A DNA stretch of 64,000 nt from Hydractinia symbiolongicarpus (Eukaryota > Cnidaria > Hydrozoa > Anthoathecata > Hydractiniidae): assembly GCF_029227915.1 (NCBI RefSeq), contig NC_079884.1, positions 17,982,001 through 18,046,000 of the forward strand, read 5' to 3'. A model generated the notes under the pieces. The model was not told where the DNA came from. It was given only the letters and a program-made list of their open reading frames with translations, and made no database searches. Made by a program: the position numbers and the translations under genes. Of the stretch, positions 44,282 to 52,089 are shown in pieces. How positions within the stretch are numbered: position 1 is the stretch's first letter; the number at the start of each line of letters is the position of its first letter.

Positions 44282-44524
44282 ATGAGCAGCAAAGAGTATC
44301 AGAAAGAAGTCGTCGATTCCTTGTGGGAATCTGTCAGATTAGTATCCTATACTATTGTCTTGGCGCTAGGCGCGAAAAAGGCTCTGGGAGTTTCTAGACC
44401 GGGGGCCAAGATGGATATGGAGGACGGCTTGAAGCTCGCTGGCTATATGACAGGAGCGATATTATTCGACGATTACGCGATAAAACAAGGGTGGTATAAG
44501 CGTTCCATGATGCCTCCAAAATAG
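44282..44524 (+). CDS. Conserved 80-residue protein, intact
   Basis: Starts at ATAATAAATG. The protein is highly similar to the copy at 32274-32536: SLWESVRLVSYTI, RPGAKMDMEDGLKLAGYM, YAIKQGWYKRS. Other proteins of B and C have diverged far more, so this one is under strong constraint. Two short hydrophobic helices suggest a membrane or capsid-interior location. It lies just before the packaging ATPase region in both elements. I know no family. Confidence 0.75.
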   Translation: MSSKEYQKEVVDSLWESVRLVSYTIVLALGAKKALGVSRPGAKMDMEDGLKLAGYMTGAILFDDYAIKQGWYKRSMMPPK

Positions 44525-44564
44525 TTGACCAACGAGAAGACTACACTATACAAATACCCAACCA

Positions 44565-44651
44565 ATGTGGGCAAGCGAGAACATTAGAAAAGGTAACCGC
44601 TTCATCTCTAAGTAAGCGCCCTACAAGGTTCGTGTGACCCGAAGGACCTAA
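44565..44651 (+). other. Short basic frame with one stop, doubtful
   Basis: MWASENIRKGNRFISK is followed by a stop and then APYKVRVTRRT. The 28-codon stretch is strongly basic and ends just before the ATPase start motif. It could be a decayed small DNA-condensing peptide or chance. Confidence 0.2.
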
Positions 44652-44657
44652 AATAAA

Positions 44658-45267
44658 ATGACTCTAGACATTGTCAAGGAGCCGCATACGGCAATCTTTA
44701 CTGGACCGACAAGCTGTGGCAAAACGCAGCGTGTCCTGGATTTGCTTGAAAACGAGTATAGGCAGCATTTCGACAACATTGTCATTCTCTGCCCTACAAT
44801 CCGCTGGAACAAGACCTATCTCGAGAGGTCCTCGCTGTGGAAAGATGACTACGTGTTCCTGGTGGAGCCCAAGGAGCAGCTGTTTCGAGTGGATCCAAAA
44901 ACTGTCGTCGTTGCTGGCGGGCGAAGAGACGTTGTTTTTCGTTGACGATATGATAGCCGACGAGAGTCTCGACAAAACTCGTGGTGCGTTGCTAGAACTA
45001 GCTGTTTCGGGTAGACATCGCAAACACAGTCTCTGGCTACTAACACAAAGATATAAGGAGATCCCAATAACAGTAAGGGATCAAATGAAACAGCTTTTTA
45101 TCTGGTATCCGAAGAATCGGAAGGAGTTTGAGCTCATTCATGAAGAGAACGATGTAATTTCAAGTAGGGAAGAAATTTCCATTATTAAGGCTCAGCTCAA
45201 AAAGTCCAAGCATGCTTGCTTGTACGTAAGACTGAAGCATCCTAGAAGTTACAAGATTGTTGGTTAG
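44658..45267 (+). pseudogene. Packaging ATPase of element C, one frameshift
   Basis: Walker A GPTSCGKT at residues 16-23 and Walker B LFFVDDMI are both present, and the C-terminal LKKSKHACLYVRLKHPRSYK is kept. One extra base near 44886 shifts the frame between the two motifs. Start context is AAAATAAAATG. The intact copy in element B shows the normal length. If the shift is a sequencing error the gene would be complete. Confidence 0.85.
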
Positions 45268-45288
45268 ACTCTTGACATATAAGAAAAG

Positions 45289-45471
45289 ATGGATAATGAG
45301 AGCGTAATTAAAGCTGTGTATCAAGCTCTTTTGAGAGCCCATTCCAGACTAATAGATGCAGTGCATGATGACGATGACAGCAAACTGGTAAACACAACTC
45401 GGGATATTGAAGAGTTATGCATAAAATATCCATGGCTTCCTCAGCTTAGTGTTGGTTATTGGACCTCGTAA
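45289..45471 (+). CDS. Small helical protein, unknown
   Basis: 60 residues, predicted helical (ESVIKAVYQALLRAHSRLID, then DDDDSK). Start context is TATAAGAAAAGATG, like the BRO gene (TATAAGAAAGATG). A 9-bp stem-loop begins at the stop codon. I do not recognise a family. Confidence 0.45.
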   Translation: MDNESVIKAVYQALLRAHSRLIDAVHDDDDSKLVNTTRDIEELCIKYPWLPQLSVGYWTS

Positions 45472-45499
45472 TTTTGTGACTTTTTTCGAATCACAAAAT
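45471..45499 (+). terminator. Stem-loop overlapping the stop of the 45289 gene
   Basis: ATTTTGTGA and TCACAAAAT pair perfectly over 9 bases around an 11-base loop. The first arm overlaps the last base of the TAA stop. Confidence 0.6.
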
Positions 45500-45500
45500 C

Positions 45501-45518
45501 CCTAGTTGAGCCTTGGCG
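45501..45518 (+). promoter_or_regulatory. 18-bp element upstream of Fic
   Basis: CCTAGTTGAGCCTTGGCG, identical to 46359-46376 before BRO. It ends 16 bases before the Fic ATG and comes right after the preceding stem-loop. Likely a shared promoter or control site. Confidence 0.55.
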
Positions 45519-45534
45519 CCAAATATTTAACAAA

Positions 45535-46356
45535 ATGGAAAAATTGAAAAGGCAGTATTGGATGGCAGACGAAGACGAGTACCAGAATGTTTTGAGAAAG
45601 ACTGCGACGCTAGCCGAACTCTCGCGAAAGCGAAAAACCCACGCATACGTAGAGGAATTTCTAAAAGGGTGGGAAGTCCTGTTCGCGTACGGAACCTATA
45701 CATCCGAAGGAGAGGTAGACCCCGACTTTTCAGCATCTGATACTTGGAAGCTGATGCAGGATCCTGAAAACGCACACCTTGACGAAAAGACGAAAAGTTT
45801 CAAAAGGCAGATGATAAACTTTACGCGCGCTCTAAAATGGATGCAGTGCTGCGGACGTCTCACGCCTGACAAAATCCAAACTATCCATGAGATCATGATG
45901 CGCGGGGAAAAACACAGGGACGGCAAACCCGTGCTGACAGGGAAATACAGGACGACTAAGGCATTCGCTGGTTTTCACGAATTTGCCCCTGTTTCTGCAA
46001 TCCCAAGGTTAGTGATAGACGCCCTGGATCGATACTACTCTACAGAGACTGACGATCCGATATGGAACGCGCTGAGGTCATTTATGGACTTGATTAATAC
46101 CCATCCATTCGAAGATGGGAACGGGAGGCTATGTAGGCTCGTTATTTCCCACGTACTTGTGGAGAGTGGGTTGTGCCTCTTTCCAGTTTTACTTAGTTCG
46201 TTCCACAAACGTGGCAGGCGCCATTACCTTCAGGCTGTTATAAGGTTTGAAGAGAGACCATCGTTACTTTACACGATGGTCTGTAGGTCTTTGGTGAAGG
46301 TATGGGATAATTTTGAGCAAAACTTGGCTCTACTAGAAAAGTCGAAAATTCACTGA
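45535..46356 (+). CDS. Fic-domain protein (AMP-transferase)
   Basis: 273 residues, intact. The catalytic motif HPFEDGNGRLCR (190-201) matches HxFx(D/E)GNGRxxR fully. A TGKYR flap at about 135-139 and a helical C-terminus complete the Fic fold. TYTSEG at 54-59 fits the inhibitory motif (S/T)xxxE(G/N) placed before the Fic core, as in class II Fic enzymes whose helix blocks ATP. Fic enzymes attach AMP to Tyr, Ser or Thr of target proteins. In a virus it could modify host signalling or stress proteins, or act as a toxin; the target is unknown. It shares an 18-bp upstream site with the following BRO gene, 32 bases away. Not found in elements A or B, so it is accessory cargo. Confidence 0.9.
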   Translation: MEKLKRQYWMADEDEYQNVLRKTATLAELSRKRKTHAYVEEFLKGWEVLFAYGTYTSEGEVDPDFSASDTWKLMQDPENAHLDEKTKSFKRQMINFTRALKWMQCCGRLTPDKIQTIHEIMMRGEKHRDGKPVLTGKYRTTKAFAGFHEFAPVSAIPRLVIDALDRYYSTETDDPIWNALRSFMDLINTHPFEDGNGRLCRLVISHVLVESGLCLFPVLLSSFHKRGRRHYLQAVIRFEERPSLLYTMVCRSLVKVWDNFEQNLALLEKSKIH

Positions 46357-46358
46357 TT

Positions 46359-46376
46359 CCTAGTTGAGCCTTGGCG
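46359..46376 (+). promoter_or_regulatory. 18-bp element upstream of BRO
   Basis: Second exact copy of CCTAGTTGAGCCTTGGCG, ending 12 bases before the BRO ATG and starting 2 bases after the Fic stop. Confidence 0.55.
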
Positions 46377-46388
46377 TGTATAAGAAAG

Positions 46389-47165
46389 ATGTCCTTGGTC
46401 AGTAATTTTTTCGAAGGCAGCAAAGTTCGTTCTTTATACATTAAGGAAGGAGGCCAATGCCTCGTAGCCAAAGACGTGTGGAGAGCTGTCGGGTATAACG
46501 ATAATCGTGATGGTAGAAAAGCTATTCAGGCACATGTACCGGAGAAGCATGTAAAGCGGGCCTGGGAGGTTAAAAGTACCGCAGAAGACAAGGGGGTCGA
46601 TATCGACCCCCTTCATCCAGACATGATGTTACTGACAGAACCCGGTCTCTATTGCTTCCTTTTAAGGTGTAAGAAATCGAAGGCAGAACCATTTTTGGAT
46701 TGGGTTGTTGAAGAGGTGCTACCCAAAGAAATGCGAAAGCTTGCTGGAATTGTAGAAGAAAATCAAGCGGCGCTGGCTCTGCTCAACGACGAATTGGAGT
46801 ACAAGGATCGAACGATAGCCGTACAAGCTCAAGTAATCACAGGGCTACGACAGCGAGCTGTTCCTCACCTTGAAGACCCTAGAAAGGATAACGGGATGGT
46901 TATAATACAAAAGAATAACGATGATGAATATCCGTATGTCGCTATATGTGGGCAACAAGGCTATGTAGCGCAAAAGATTCGCAACAAGTTAACAGATCAT
47001 CCCAACGGTCAACTCGTCGTTCTTGCAGAAACCCCAAATGCCATTGTACATTACAACTGGCTCCGAGAGCGTGGATGCATTGAAGTAAATCCCGAACGTC
47101 CAAGGCACTTTCGATTAGGTCGTAATTATACACATCAGAGATTGATGGAGCTTGCCGAGATCTAG
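46389..47165 (+). CDS. BRO-N protein with C-terminal virus tail domain
   Basis: 258 residues from the ATG at 46389, chosen because BRO-N homology starts right after it (VRSLYIKEGGQCLVAKDVWR, AVGYNDNRDGRKAIQ). A coiled linker of about 40 residues (LALLNDELEYKDRTI) follows, then a C-terminal domain (YPYVAICGQQGYVAQKI, HYNWLRERGCIEVNPE) like those of baculovirus and giant-virus BRO proteins. BRO-N binds DNA; these proteins are usually early regulators. It forms a pair with Fic through the shared upstream site, and a stem-loop follows its stop. Confidence 0.85.
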   Translation: MSLVSNFFEGSKVRSLYIKEGGQCLVAKDVWRAVGYNDNRDGRKAIQAHVPEKHVKRAWEVKSTAEDKGVDIDPLHPDMMLLTEPGLYCFLLRCKKSKAEPFLDWVVEEVLPKEMRKLAGIVEENQAALALLNDELEYKDRTIAVQAQVITGLRQRAVPHLEDPRKDNGMVIIQKNNDDEYPYVAICGQQGYVAQKIRNKLTDHPNGQLVVLAETPNAIVHYNWLRERGCIEVNPERPRHFRLGRNYTHQRLMELAEI

Positions 47166-47170
47166 GATTT

Positions 47171-47202
47171 TTTTTGTAACCCGTCTTGATAGATTACAAA
47201 AA
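47171..47202 (+). terminator. Stem-loop after BRO
   Basis: TTTTTGTAA and TTACAAAAA pair perfectly (9 bp) around 14 bases, 5 bases after the BRO stop. Confidence 0.6.
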
Positions 47203-47281
47203 CCATAAAAAAGACACACCGGATAGACGCTGCTTGACCACTTCGGCTGTATGTTAAAAGGTAGATAAATGTCAAAGAAAA

Positions 47282-47830
47282 ATGGAGGCCTATGTAGAGA
47301 GCTTGCAACTTAGAAACTTTTACGATATTCAGGTACCTGTGCTGAGATGCTGCATCAAGGCAGGATCTACTACCGGTTATTGTTCACAGTGTTTGGAAAA
47401 TTTTAGATTTAGAAATGGACCATACTACGAGGGGTTTGTATATCCAGATGATGACGAGCTTCTAGACAGAGTAGCATCGGGTGAAAAGCCGTGGGCAACA
47501 ATTCCCTGTGAGGAGGAAGATGAGGGGATCGAGGCTGATATTAAAGACCGGGATTTGCATATTGTTTCCGCTGAGGTGAACAAGTGGGGCATGCTCTGCT
47601 ACGAGATTATCAAGGATAAGGACTTAAGGCTCTCGGATCTGGCAGACTTGGAGAAAATTGGCGACATACTAAACATTCAAATCGATGACAGGGCATTGGT
47701 TGACATCATCGACCTTGATAGCGAGCTAAATGTTTTCAAGGGAATCGTCTATGGCTATCCATTCTATACCCTACATCCTTATGATTATACCCGCCTTCAT
47801 CCGATTGACGACTCTGAGGAGGATGACTAA
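47282..47830 (+). CDS. Acidic protein, unknown
   Basis: 182 residues, intact. Four cysteines near residues 22-36 (CCIKAG...YCSQCLENF) could bind zinc. The rest is acidic (EEEDEGIEADIKD, ending DDSEEDD). Possibly a DNA mimic or a regulator, but this is only composition. A TAGATAAATG motif lies 13 bases upstream in another frame. A strong stem-loop follows the stop. No homologue in A or B. Confidence 0.55.
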   Translation: MEAYVESLQLRNFYDIQVPVLRCCIKAGSTTGYCSQCLENFRFRNGPYYEGFVYPDDDELLDRVASGEKPWATIPCEEEDEGIEADIKDRDLHIVSAEVNKWGMLCYEIIKDKDLRLSDLADLEKIGDILNIQIDDRALVDIIDLDSELNVFKGIVYGYPFYTLHPYDYTRLHPIDDSEEDD

Positions 47831-47843
47831 GACTTTATGTTGG

Positions 47844-47868
47844 TAATGTGAGCCACAGGTTCACATTA
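47844..47868. terminator. Stem-loop after the 47282 gene
   Basis: TAATGTGAGCC and GGTTCACATTA form an 11-bp stem with one G-U and a 3-base loop, 13 bases after the stop. Confidence 0.6.
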
Positions 47869-47894
47869 ACTACGCTTATGGGTATCAACTGAGC

Positions 47895-47917
47895 GGTTCC
47901 CCCGTAGCAGGGGAACC
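47895..47917. terminator. Second stem-loop, 3' side of integrase
   Basis: GGTTCCCC and GGGGAACC pair perfectly around 7 bases. CACAGGTTC (47854-47862) and GAACCTGTG (47913-47921) are also complementary, so the two hairpins could refold into one structure. Confidence 0.5.
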
Positions 47918-47972
47918 TGTGAAATGGCTCGGGCTCGAGAAATTTACCATTGTTTAACCGAGTTACTGCAAG

Positions 47973-48890
47973 TTAGTACATCGTTTGGTTGTCTGGTTCG
48001 TTGACGATGCGGTCCAAACGGAACGTTTTTTTCGACCAAATCATATCAGTTGCACGTCTTCTCTGATCTCCATGCTCTTCACCGGGTTGCAAAAAATATC
48101 GGTAAAGACCATCTTCTGAAAGAGGCTTCTTGTCAGGCTTGTAGCTTGCTTTTTGTGGAACCTCGTTGAGTTTGACTGCATCGATTGGTTTCATCTTGAT
48201 TCCAGCGGTTTTGGTGTTGTTCATCTGATCGACAATTTTGTAGAGTTGCTTGACCCATATCGTCGAGACTTTTCCCTCTTCGTTGAGCTCTTGAGCATCT
48301 TGAGCCTTGAAGAGACGCCTCGCGAGCTGCTTGTTGAAGTTTTCCACAAAGGCAGTGTGTCTATGATGGTACTTTGTCACTGTCCTGTCGATCTTGACGT
48401 CATGTTTTTGAAAGGTCTTTGTAACGTCTGCAAGGAACTCGGTTCCTGCATCTATCATGACAGTCTCGGGCCACGTCAAGGGTCTGGCCTTGCCTCCGGG
48501 CTTCGCGTAAATGTCCTCGATCATTTTGGCAACTTCTGCAGCCTTTTTCGTTCGCAGGGGTCTCGCCACTTTGAACCTGCTGGCAATGTCAATTCCATTA
48601 AGAATGTATCTGTATTTCGAGCCATACAGACGATCATGAGGCATGCTAAGCAAATCAAATTGATGTACTGCATTTGGAACTGTAACGGTGTAATGAGGAT
48701 GTTTTACCACCTTTGGCTCTGGAATGTGAACCTGCCAGAATGCCTGGTGGGCAAGGTAGATTTTGACCTTTTTCATAGACAAACCACTAAGTTCAACAAG
48801 TTTTTCAATGGCTTCGTTTCCGATCCAGAGATGTGGGGGCTGATAGTACAATTTGTCTAATTTTTCCTTCTCTGTGGGAATATTCGACAT
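47973..48890 (-). CDS. Retroviral-type integrase (rve), intact
   Basis: 305 residues from the ATG at 48890. The catalytic triad is Asp 79 (HQFDLLSMP), Asp 147 (VMIDAGTEF) and Glu 183 (AFVENFNK), a DD35E spacing. A helical N-terminal domain and a C-terminal chromo/SH3-like tail (RRRATDMIWSKKTFRL) complete the Polinton-type layout. It would insert the element into host DNA. Two in-frame ATGs lie upstream (48911, 48932), but only 48890 follows the AATATTAAAATAAA motif. That motif, TGTCGAATATTAAAATAAA, also precedes the next gene. Appears functional. Confidence 0.9.
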   Translation of the reverse strand: MSNIPTEKEKLDKLYYQPPHLWIGNEAIEKLVELSGLSMKKVKIYLAHQAFWQVHIPEPKVVKHPHYTVTVPNAVHQFDLLSMPHDRLYGSKYRYILNGIDIASRFKVARPLRTKKAAEVAKMIEDIYAKPGGKARPLTWPETVMIDAGTEFLADVTKTFQKHDVKIDRTVTKYHHRHTAFVENFNKQLARRLFKAQDAQELNEEGKVSTIWVKQLYKIVDQMNNTKTAGIKMKPIDAVKLNEVPQKASYKPDKKPLSEDGLYRYFLQPGEEHGDQRRRATDMIWSKKTFRLDRIVNEPDNQTMY

Positions 48891-48922
48891 GTTTATTTTA
48901 ATATTCGACATGTCGAAAACGA

Positions 48923-49321
48923 TTACACCCATTTGTACACTGCAAAACCAAGGAGGGCTAAGGATCCAACGATGAACGTTAGTTCACCGTCTTGTTGCTG
49001 CTTGCTGGGCGTGTAGAAGTCGGATAACTTAGGAGCCTTCTCGATCGTTGCGATGTAATAGTCTCTCATACCTTCATCGAGCTCCTTCAAGCTCTCTCCA
49101 GCTTGCCTTTTCAGCTCTCGTTGATGGTTATACCAATCGATCTTTGCCTGCCGATCTCTTACCCACTGTTGCTGAGCTGCTTGAAGTTGTTCAATCGCCT
49201 TGTCGTGCCTTTTACGCTCGGCCTCACCATGGCCTAACAGCTTACTGAACAAATAGTTGCTCCCCGAGAACGCGAGGGCATTGATTATAGCCCCACCCGC
49301 GAGTACTAATATGCTTGCCAT
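48923..49321 (-). CDS. Small two-segment membrane protein
   Basis: 132 residues from the ATG at 49321. An N-terminal hydrophobic segment (ILVLAGGAIINALAF) is followed by a coiled charged middle (AERKRHDKAIEQLQ) and a C-terminal segment ending GFAVYKWV. The family is kept between integrase and capsid in B and, in part, A. Upstream motif TGTCGAATATTAAAATAAA overlaps the last capsid codons. Likely a virion membrane or scaffold protein; unproven. Confidence 0.7.
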   Translation of the reverse strand: MASILVLAGGAIINALAFSGSNYLFSKLLGHGEAERKRHDKAIEQLQAAQQQWVRDRQAKIDWYNHQRELKRQAGESLKELDEGMRDYYIATIEKAPKLSDFYTPSKQQQDGELTFIVGSLALLGFAVYKWV

Positions 49322-49328
49322 CTTTATT

Positions 49329-50612
49329 TTAATATTCGACACTGTGAAAACGCCCATCTAAGATGTTCAGCTGAGCATCTTGAAGTAGGAAAACGTAGCA
49401 TTTAATATCCCCCGTTGTTCCGTCTGCTTTCTTGGTCATATGCAATGTTATACCGTCTGACAATCTCTGTAATGGCCTTCCCGAACCATGGAGACTATGA
49501 TCAGGTGATGCTCGGAAATCAACAAACAGGGCGTATCTCTCAGTAAAAAACTGTCCAATCGTCACCTTTGAATCGTGGCTACCGAATAAGTTTACGATCT
49601 GCTCGAGGTGATCTTTCGGGGGCATCGCGTGCGTGTAGAGCTCATTAGGTTCACCCTCGACAGTGATCGAGATTTTTTCGATCTTTGGGTTGTAGAAGAC
49701 CTCGTTAGCGCCCGAGTAAGCCTTCACTTTCCCCGGATCTACGAACAATAATAAGACGCCTTTTAAACTTTTTGCTGGAGTATCAATTTGCAAATTGTAG
49801 CTGGTATCAGCCTTTTTTATCGTGACAACCTTGCTACGGAGAACCCTTTCATAGGGTAGCGCCAAACGACTATACCGTGACATCATAGCGCTCGCGAGAC
49901 CCTCGTTATTAACCTTGTCAAACTCTAGTGCGATATTAGTGATCTTGTACGCACTGTCAGCGGGTTTAGCTGCCGTGCTTCCTGAAGACACCGTACCACC
50001 ATCTTTGATAACGTCACCATATGATGCAAAATGTATAACGAATTGCAGCCTATCGTGTAGCCCTGGCTGGTAGAACGGCAAGTCTCGTGTCAATTCAAAC
50101 ATTTTACCGATAGGGATGCAAAAGGTGTTGCCGTAAGCTGCGACGATCGCTTTTTCCTCGTCCGTTCCTACATGATCAGTCGCTTTGACCTGTAAGGCGC
50201 GGATTGTACCGTCGTTGGGATTGATCCCCTCTAGGATCAAGTTATTTTCCCGATCAAACTTGGGCAACCATAGGTCCTTGTAGGTAGCGAGCACCCTGTA
50301 GTCGCTAATATTTTGCACCTCGTTGCTATTCAAAGTGATACGAAGATTTTGCACCAGGGCTTTGCCGATATTGCTGACGATAGTGCGCTTCGTGTTTGTT
50401 CCCGTAAGTTCCAGATCGAAAAGTAGTTTGATACTAGATGGAAAAATTACATCGTTCTGCCCCATGTTGGGGATGTCAACATACAAGTCCTCGTTCTGAT
50501 TAATCGTACTAGGGACATGACTTACTTTTACACGCTGCTTCTTGCCTTTTATAGCCATCATTGTTTTAATCTCCGCGTAGGGATCGAGCTTAGTTCCGAA
50601 TATGTTACTCAT
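49329..50612 (-). CDS. Major capsid protein, intact
   Basis: 427 residues, intact. Present in all three elements next to integrase/membrane gene or ATPase, the usual capsid position. The sequence has two halves of beta-rich pattern, with ILEGINPNDGTIRAL between them. Size is close to the double-jelly-roll capsids of 400-440 residues (for example phycodnavirus type) and smaller than most described Polinton capsids. The fold is inferred, not shown. The start at 50612 follows AATAATAAAGCATG and diverges from the coiled-coil gene across 33 bases. The gene overlaps the left edge of the 2618-bp duplication. Confidence 0.8.
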   Translation of the reverse strand: MSNIFGTKLDPYAEIKTMMAIKGKKQRVKVSHVPSTINQNEDLYVDIPNMGQNDVIFPSSIKLLFDLELTGTNTKRTIVSNIGKALVQNLRITLNSNEVQNISDYRVLATYKDLWLPKFDRENNLILEGINPNDGTIRALQVKATDHVGTDEEKAIVAAYGNTFCIPIGKMFELTRDLPFYQPGLHDRLQFVIHFASYGDVIKDGGTVSSGSTAAKPADSAYKITNIALEFDKVNNEGLASAMMSRYSRLALPYERVLRSKVVTIKKADTSYNLQIDTPAKSLKGVLLLFVDPGKVKAYSGANEVFYNPKIEKISITVEGEPNELYTHAMPPKDHLEQIVNLFGSHDSKVTIGQFFTERYALFVDFRASPDHSLHGSGRPLQRLSDGITLHMTKKADGTTGDIKCYVFLLQDAQLNILDGRFHSVEY

Positions 50613-50645
50613 GCTTTATTATTAGCTAATATTCGTTTCAAATAA
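50613..50645. promoter_or_regulatory. 33-bp divergent promoter, capsid/coiled-coil
   Basis: The whole spacer between the two ATGs. It contains ATAATAAAG toward capsid and CAAATAA toward the coiled-coil gene around the palindrome TATTAGCTAATA. A second copy is at 53231-53263. Confidence 0.6.
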
Positions 50646-51953
50646 ATGCCGATTAATCCAATATACGAAGGAGACGACTTTACGCCAGAGGAAAAAATTT
50701 TAGACGAGGATTTCAGTAGGCCTGATGCCAATTTAACGCCAGATCGCCTGGCGGCTCTGCAAGAGCATCAGCAGCAAGATCAGCAGCAATCCGGCTCAGC
50801 ACGAGACACCACGACAAGGCAGAGGGAAGAGCTGCTAAAATCAAAGGTCGACGATCTTTACGAACACCTTGGTGAGGAGTTGGGGCAGCCAATCGCGAGA
50901 TATTACAACGAGTTTGAGGCACGGGGAAACCAGCTTCTTTTCGATGGGATAGAGATCACGAAAAGGCATGGTGAATTGAGGAGCGTTGCCGAGATACGGA
51001 GGAGGTTAGGTACAAATCGCTTGCGAGCCATGGGGTTTACCGACTATACTACACCAAACAAAGGCAGTAAAGCAATGGCTCAGAAACTCCTTAACGAGAT
51101 TGTTCATGTTGATCGCCTAGCGGCTCAGCAGGAGAAGGCCGATGATATCGAAATGATGCCGCTGCTCGAGAACGTCCTTGATGAAACGGAGAGCCGGATC
51201 GATCGCCTACCGGCTCAGCAAGAGCAAGAGACTCCCTTTGGCACCAGCTTCACAGAGCGTGAAAGAAGAGGGCTCAACCTCGAGCTTCGAACGCTAAAGG
51301 GTAACCTAAAGCACTTGAAAAACAAGATGATCTTCTACGACAGCGAGATCGCTAAAGCAGAAGCCAAGGTGAAAAGGCTTGAGACGAAGAAACATGGGGC
51401 ATCCGAGGAGCAGCTAGCTATATGGAACGAAGACCTTGGTAAGGCTAGGGAAGAGCTAGAACGACTCCAAGATCAAAAGGAAGCAGTACGAGAAGCACAC
51501 GGTTTACTATCATATGACACTCAGAGCCCACTGAAAGCAATTAAGGAAACGCTGATGAAAATCGCAGAAGGCGATAAATCTCTAGCTGAAAAGCTTAGAA
51601 TCTTGTTCAAGGAGCAAGGGATTACTATAGCGAGCATCGTCTCGGCTGTTGGTCTACTGATTTCCACCATCGTACTCGCAGTTACAGGTGGAGGTTCCGC
51701 AACAGGCGCAGGAGAAAGTGCCGCAGGGAAGGGTTTTATACAAAAACAGCTGGAAAGGCTTGGAAAATTTTTGAAATACTTAGCAGGTAAGGCAGGTGCG
51801 GCGCTACCAGGGATTATTGGCACGGTTGTCTCGTTCTTTTTCAGGGTGGCTGCAAAAGTTGTTGAATACGCAGCCAAACACCTCTACATGACAATCGCTG
51901 CTGTCGTCGATTTTGTTGTGGCCTACGTTGGGAAGGGTGGTAAGAAGTCGTAG
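50646..51953 (+). CDS. Coiled-coil protein with hydrophobic C-terminus, copy 1
   Basis: 435 residues. The N-terminal third carries three copies of a DRLAAQQE-type motif. A long coiled coil (about 205-290) follows, then hydrophobic and glycine/alanine-rich segments (ASIVSAVGLLISTIVLAVTG; a second near the C-terminus) and a basic end GKGGKKS. This pattern, amphipathic plus membrane-active, fits a minor virion or membrane-lytic protein, but no family is certain. Divergently transcribed from capsid in B and C. A 13-bp stem-loop follows 2 bases after the stop. Confidence 0.7.
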   Translation: MPINPIYEGDDFTPEEKILDEDFSRPDANLTPDRLAALQEHQQQDQQQSGSARDTTTRQREELLKSKVDDLYEHLGEELGQPIARYYNEFEARGNQLLFDGIEITKRHGELRSVAEIRRRLGTNRLRAMGFTDYTTPNKGSKAMAQKLLNEIVHVDRLAAQQEKADDIEMMPLLENVLDETESRIDRLPAQQEQETPFGTSFTERERRGLNLELRTLKGNLKHLKNKMIFYDSEIAKAEAKVKRLETKKHGASEEQLAIWNEDLGKAREELERLQDQKEAVREAHGLLSYDTQSPLKAIKETLMKIAEGDKSLAEKLRILFKEQGITIASIVSAVGLLISTIVLAVTGGGSATGAGESAAGKGFIQKQLERLGKFLKYLAGKAGAALPGIIGTVVSFFFRVAAKVVEYAAKHLYMTIAAVVDFVVAYVGKGGKKS

Positions 51954-51955
51954 AT

Positions 51956-51989
51956 GATCTAGTATGTTGGCAAAAAAACATATTAGATC
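51956..51989. terminator. Stem-loop after coiled-coil gene, copy 1
   Basis: GATCTAGTATGTT and AACATATTAGATC pair over 13 bases with one G-U; the loop is 8 bases. It shares its stem with the hairpin at 57227-57254. Confidence 0.65.
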
Positions 51990-51996
51990 GCCTTGC

Positions 51997-52071
51997 GGCC
52001 GTGCTCCTGCGGAGCCGCCAGGCGATGTCAGCGGAAGGGCGATCGCCTAGCGGCTCAGCAAGAGCACGGCC
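51997..52071. terminator. Long imperfect hairpin between convergent genes, copy 1
   Basis: Two 30-base arms, with about four mismatches, made of the same GATCGCCTAGCGGCTCAGCA motif that occurs inside the coiled-coil gene. It sits between the convergent coiled-coil and 377-residue genes. Confidence 0.6.
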
Positions 52072-52089
52072 GTCTCAGCATGAGCACCT

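Noticed and set aside
48153-48860. Long plus-strand frame (235 codons) opposite the integrase
   Set aside because: It is a shadow of the intact integrase; it has no start motif, no recognisable domain and a cysteine-rich random look.
51521-51877. 118-codon minus-strand frame inside the coiled-coil gene (and its copy at 54139)
   Set aside because: Shadow frame; identical copies follow only from the DNA duplication.
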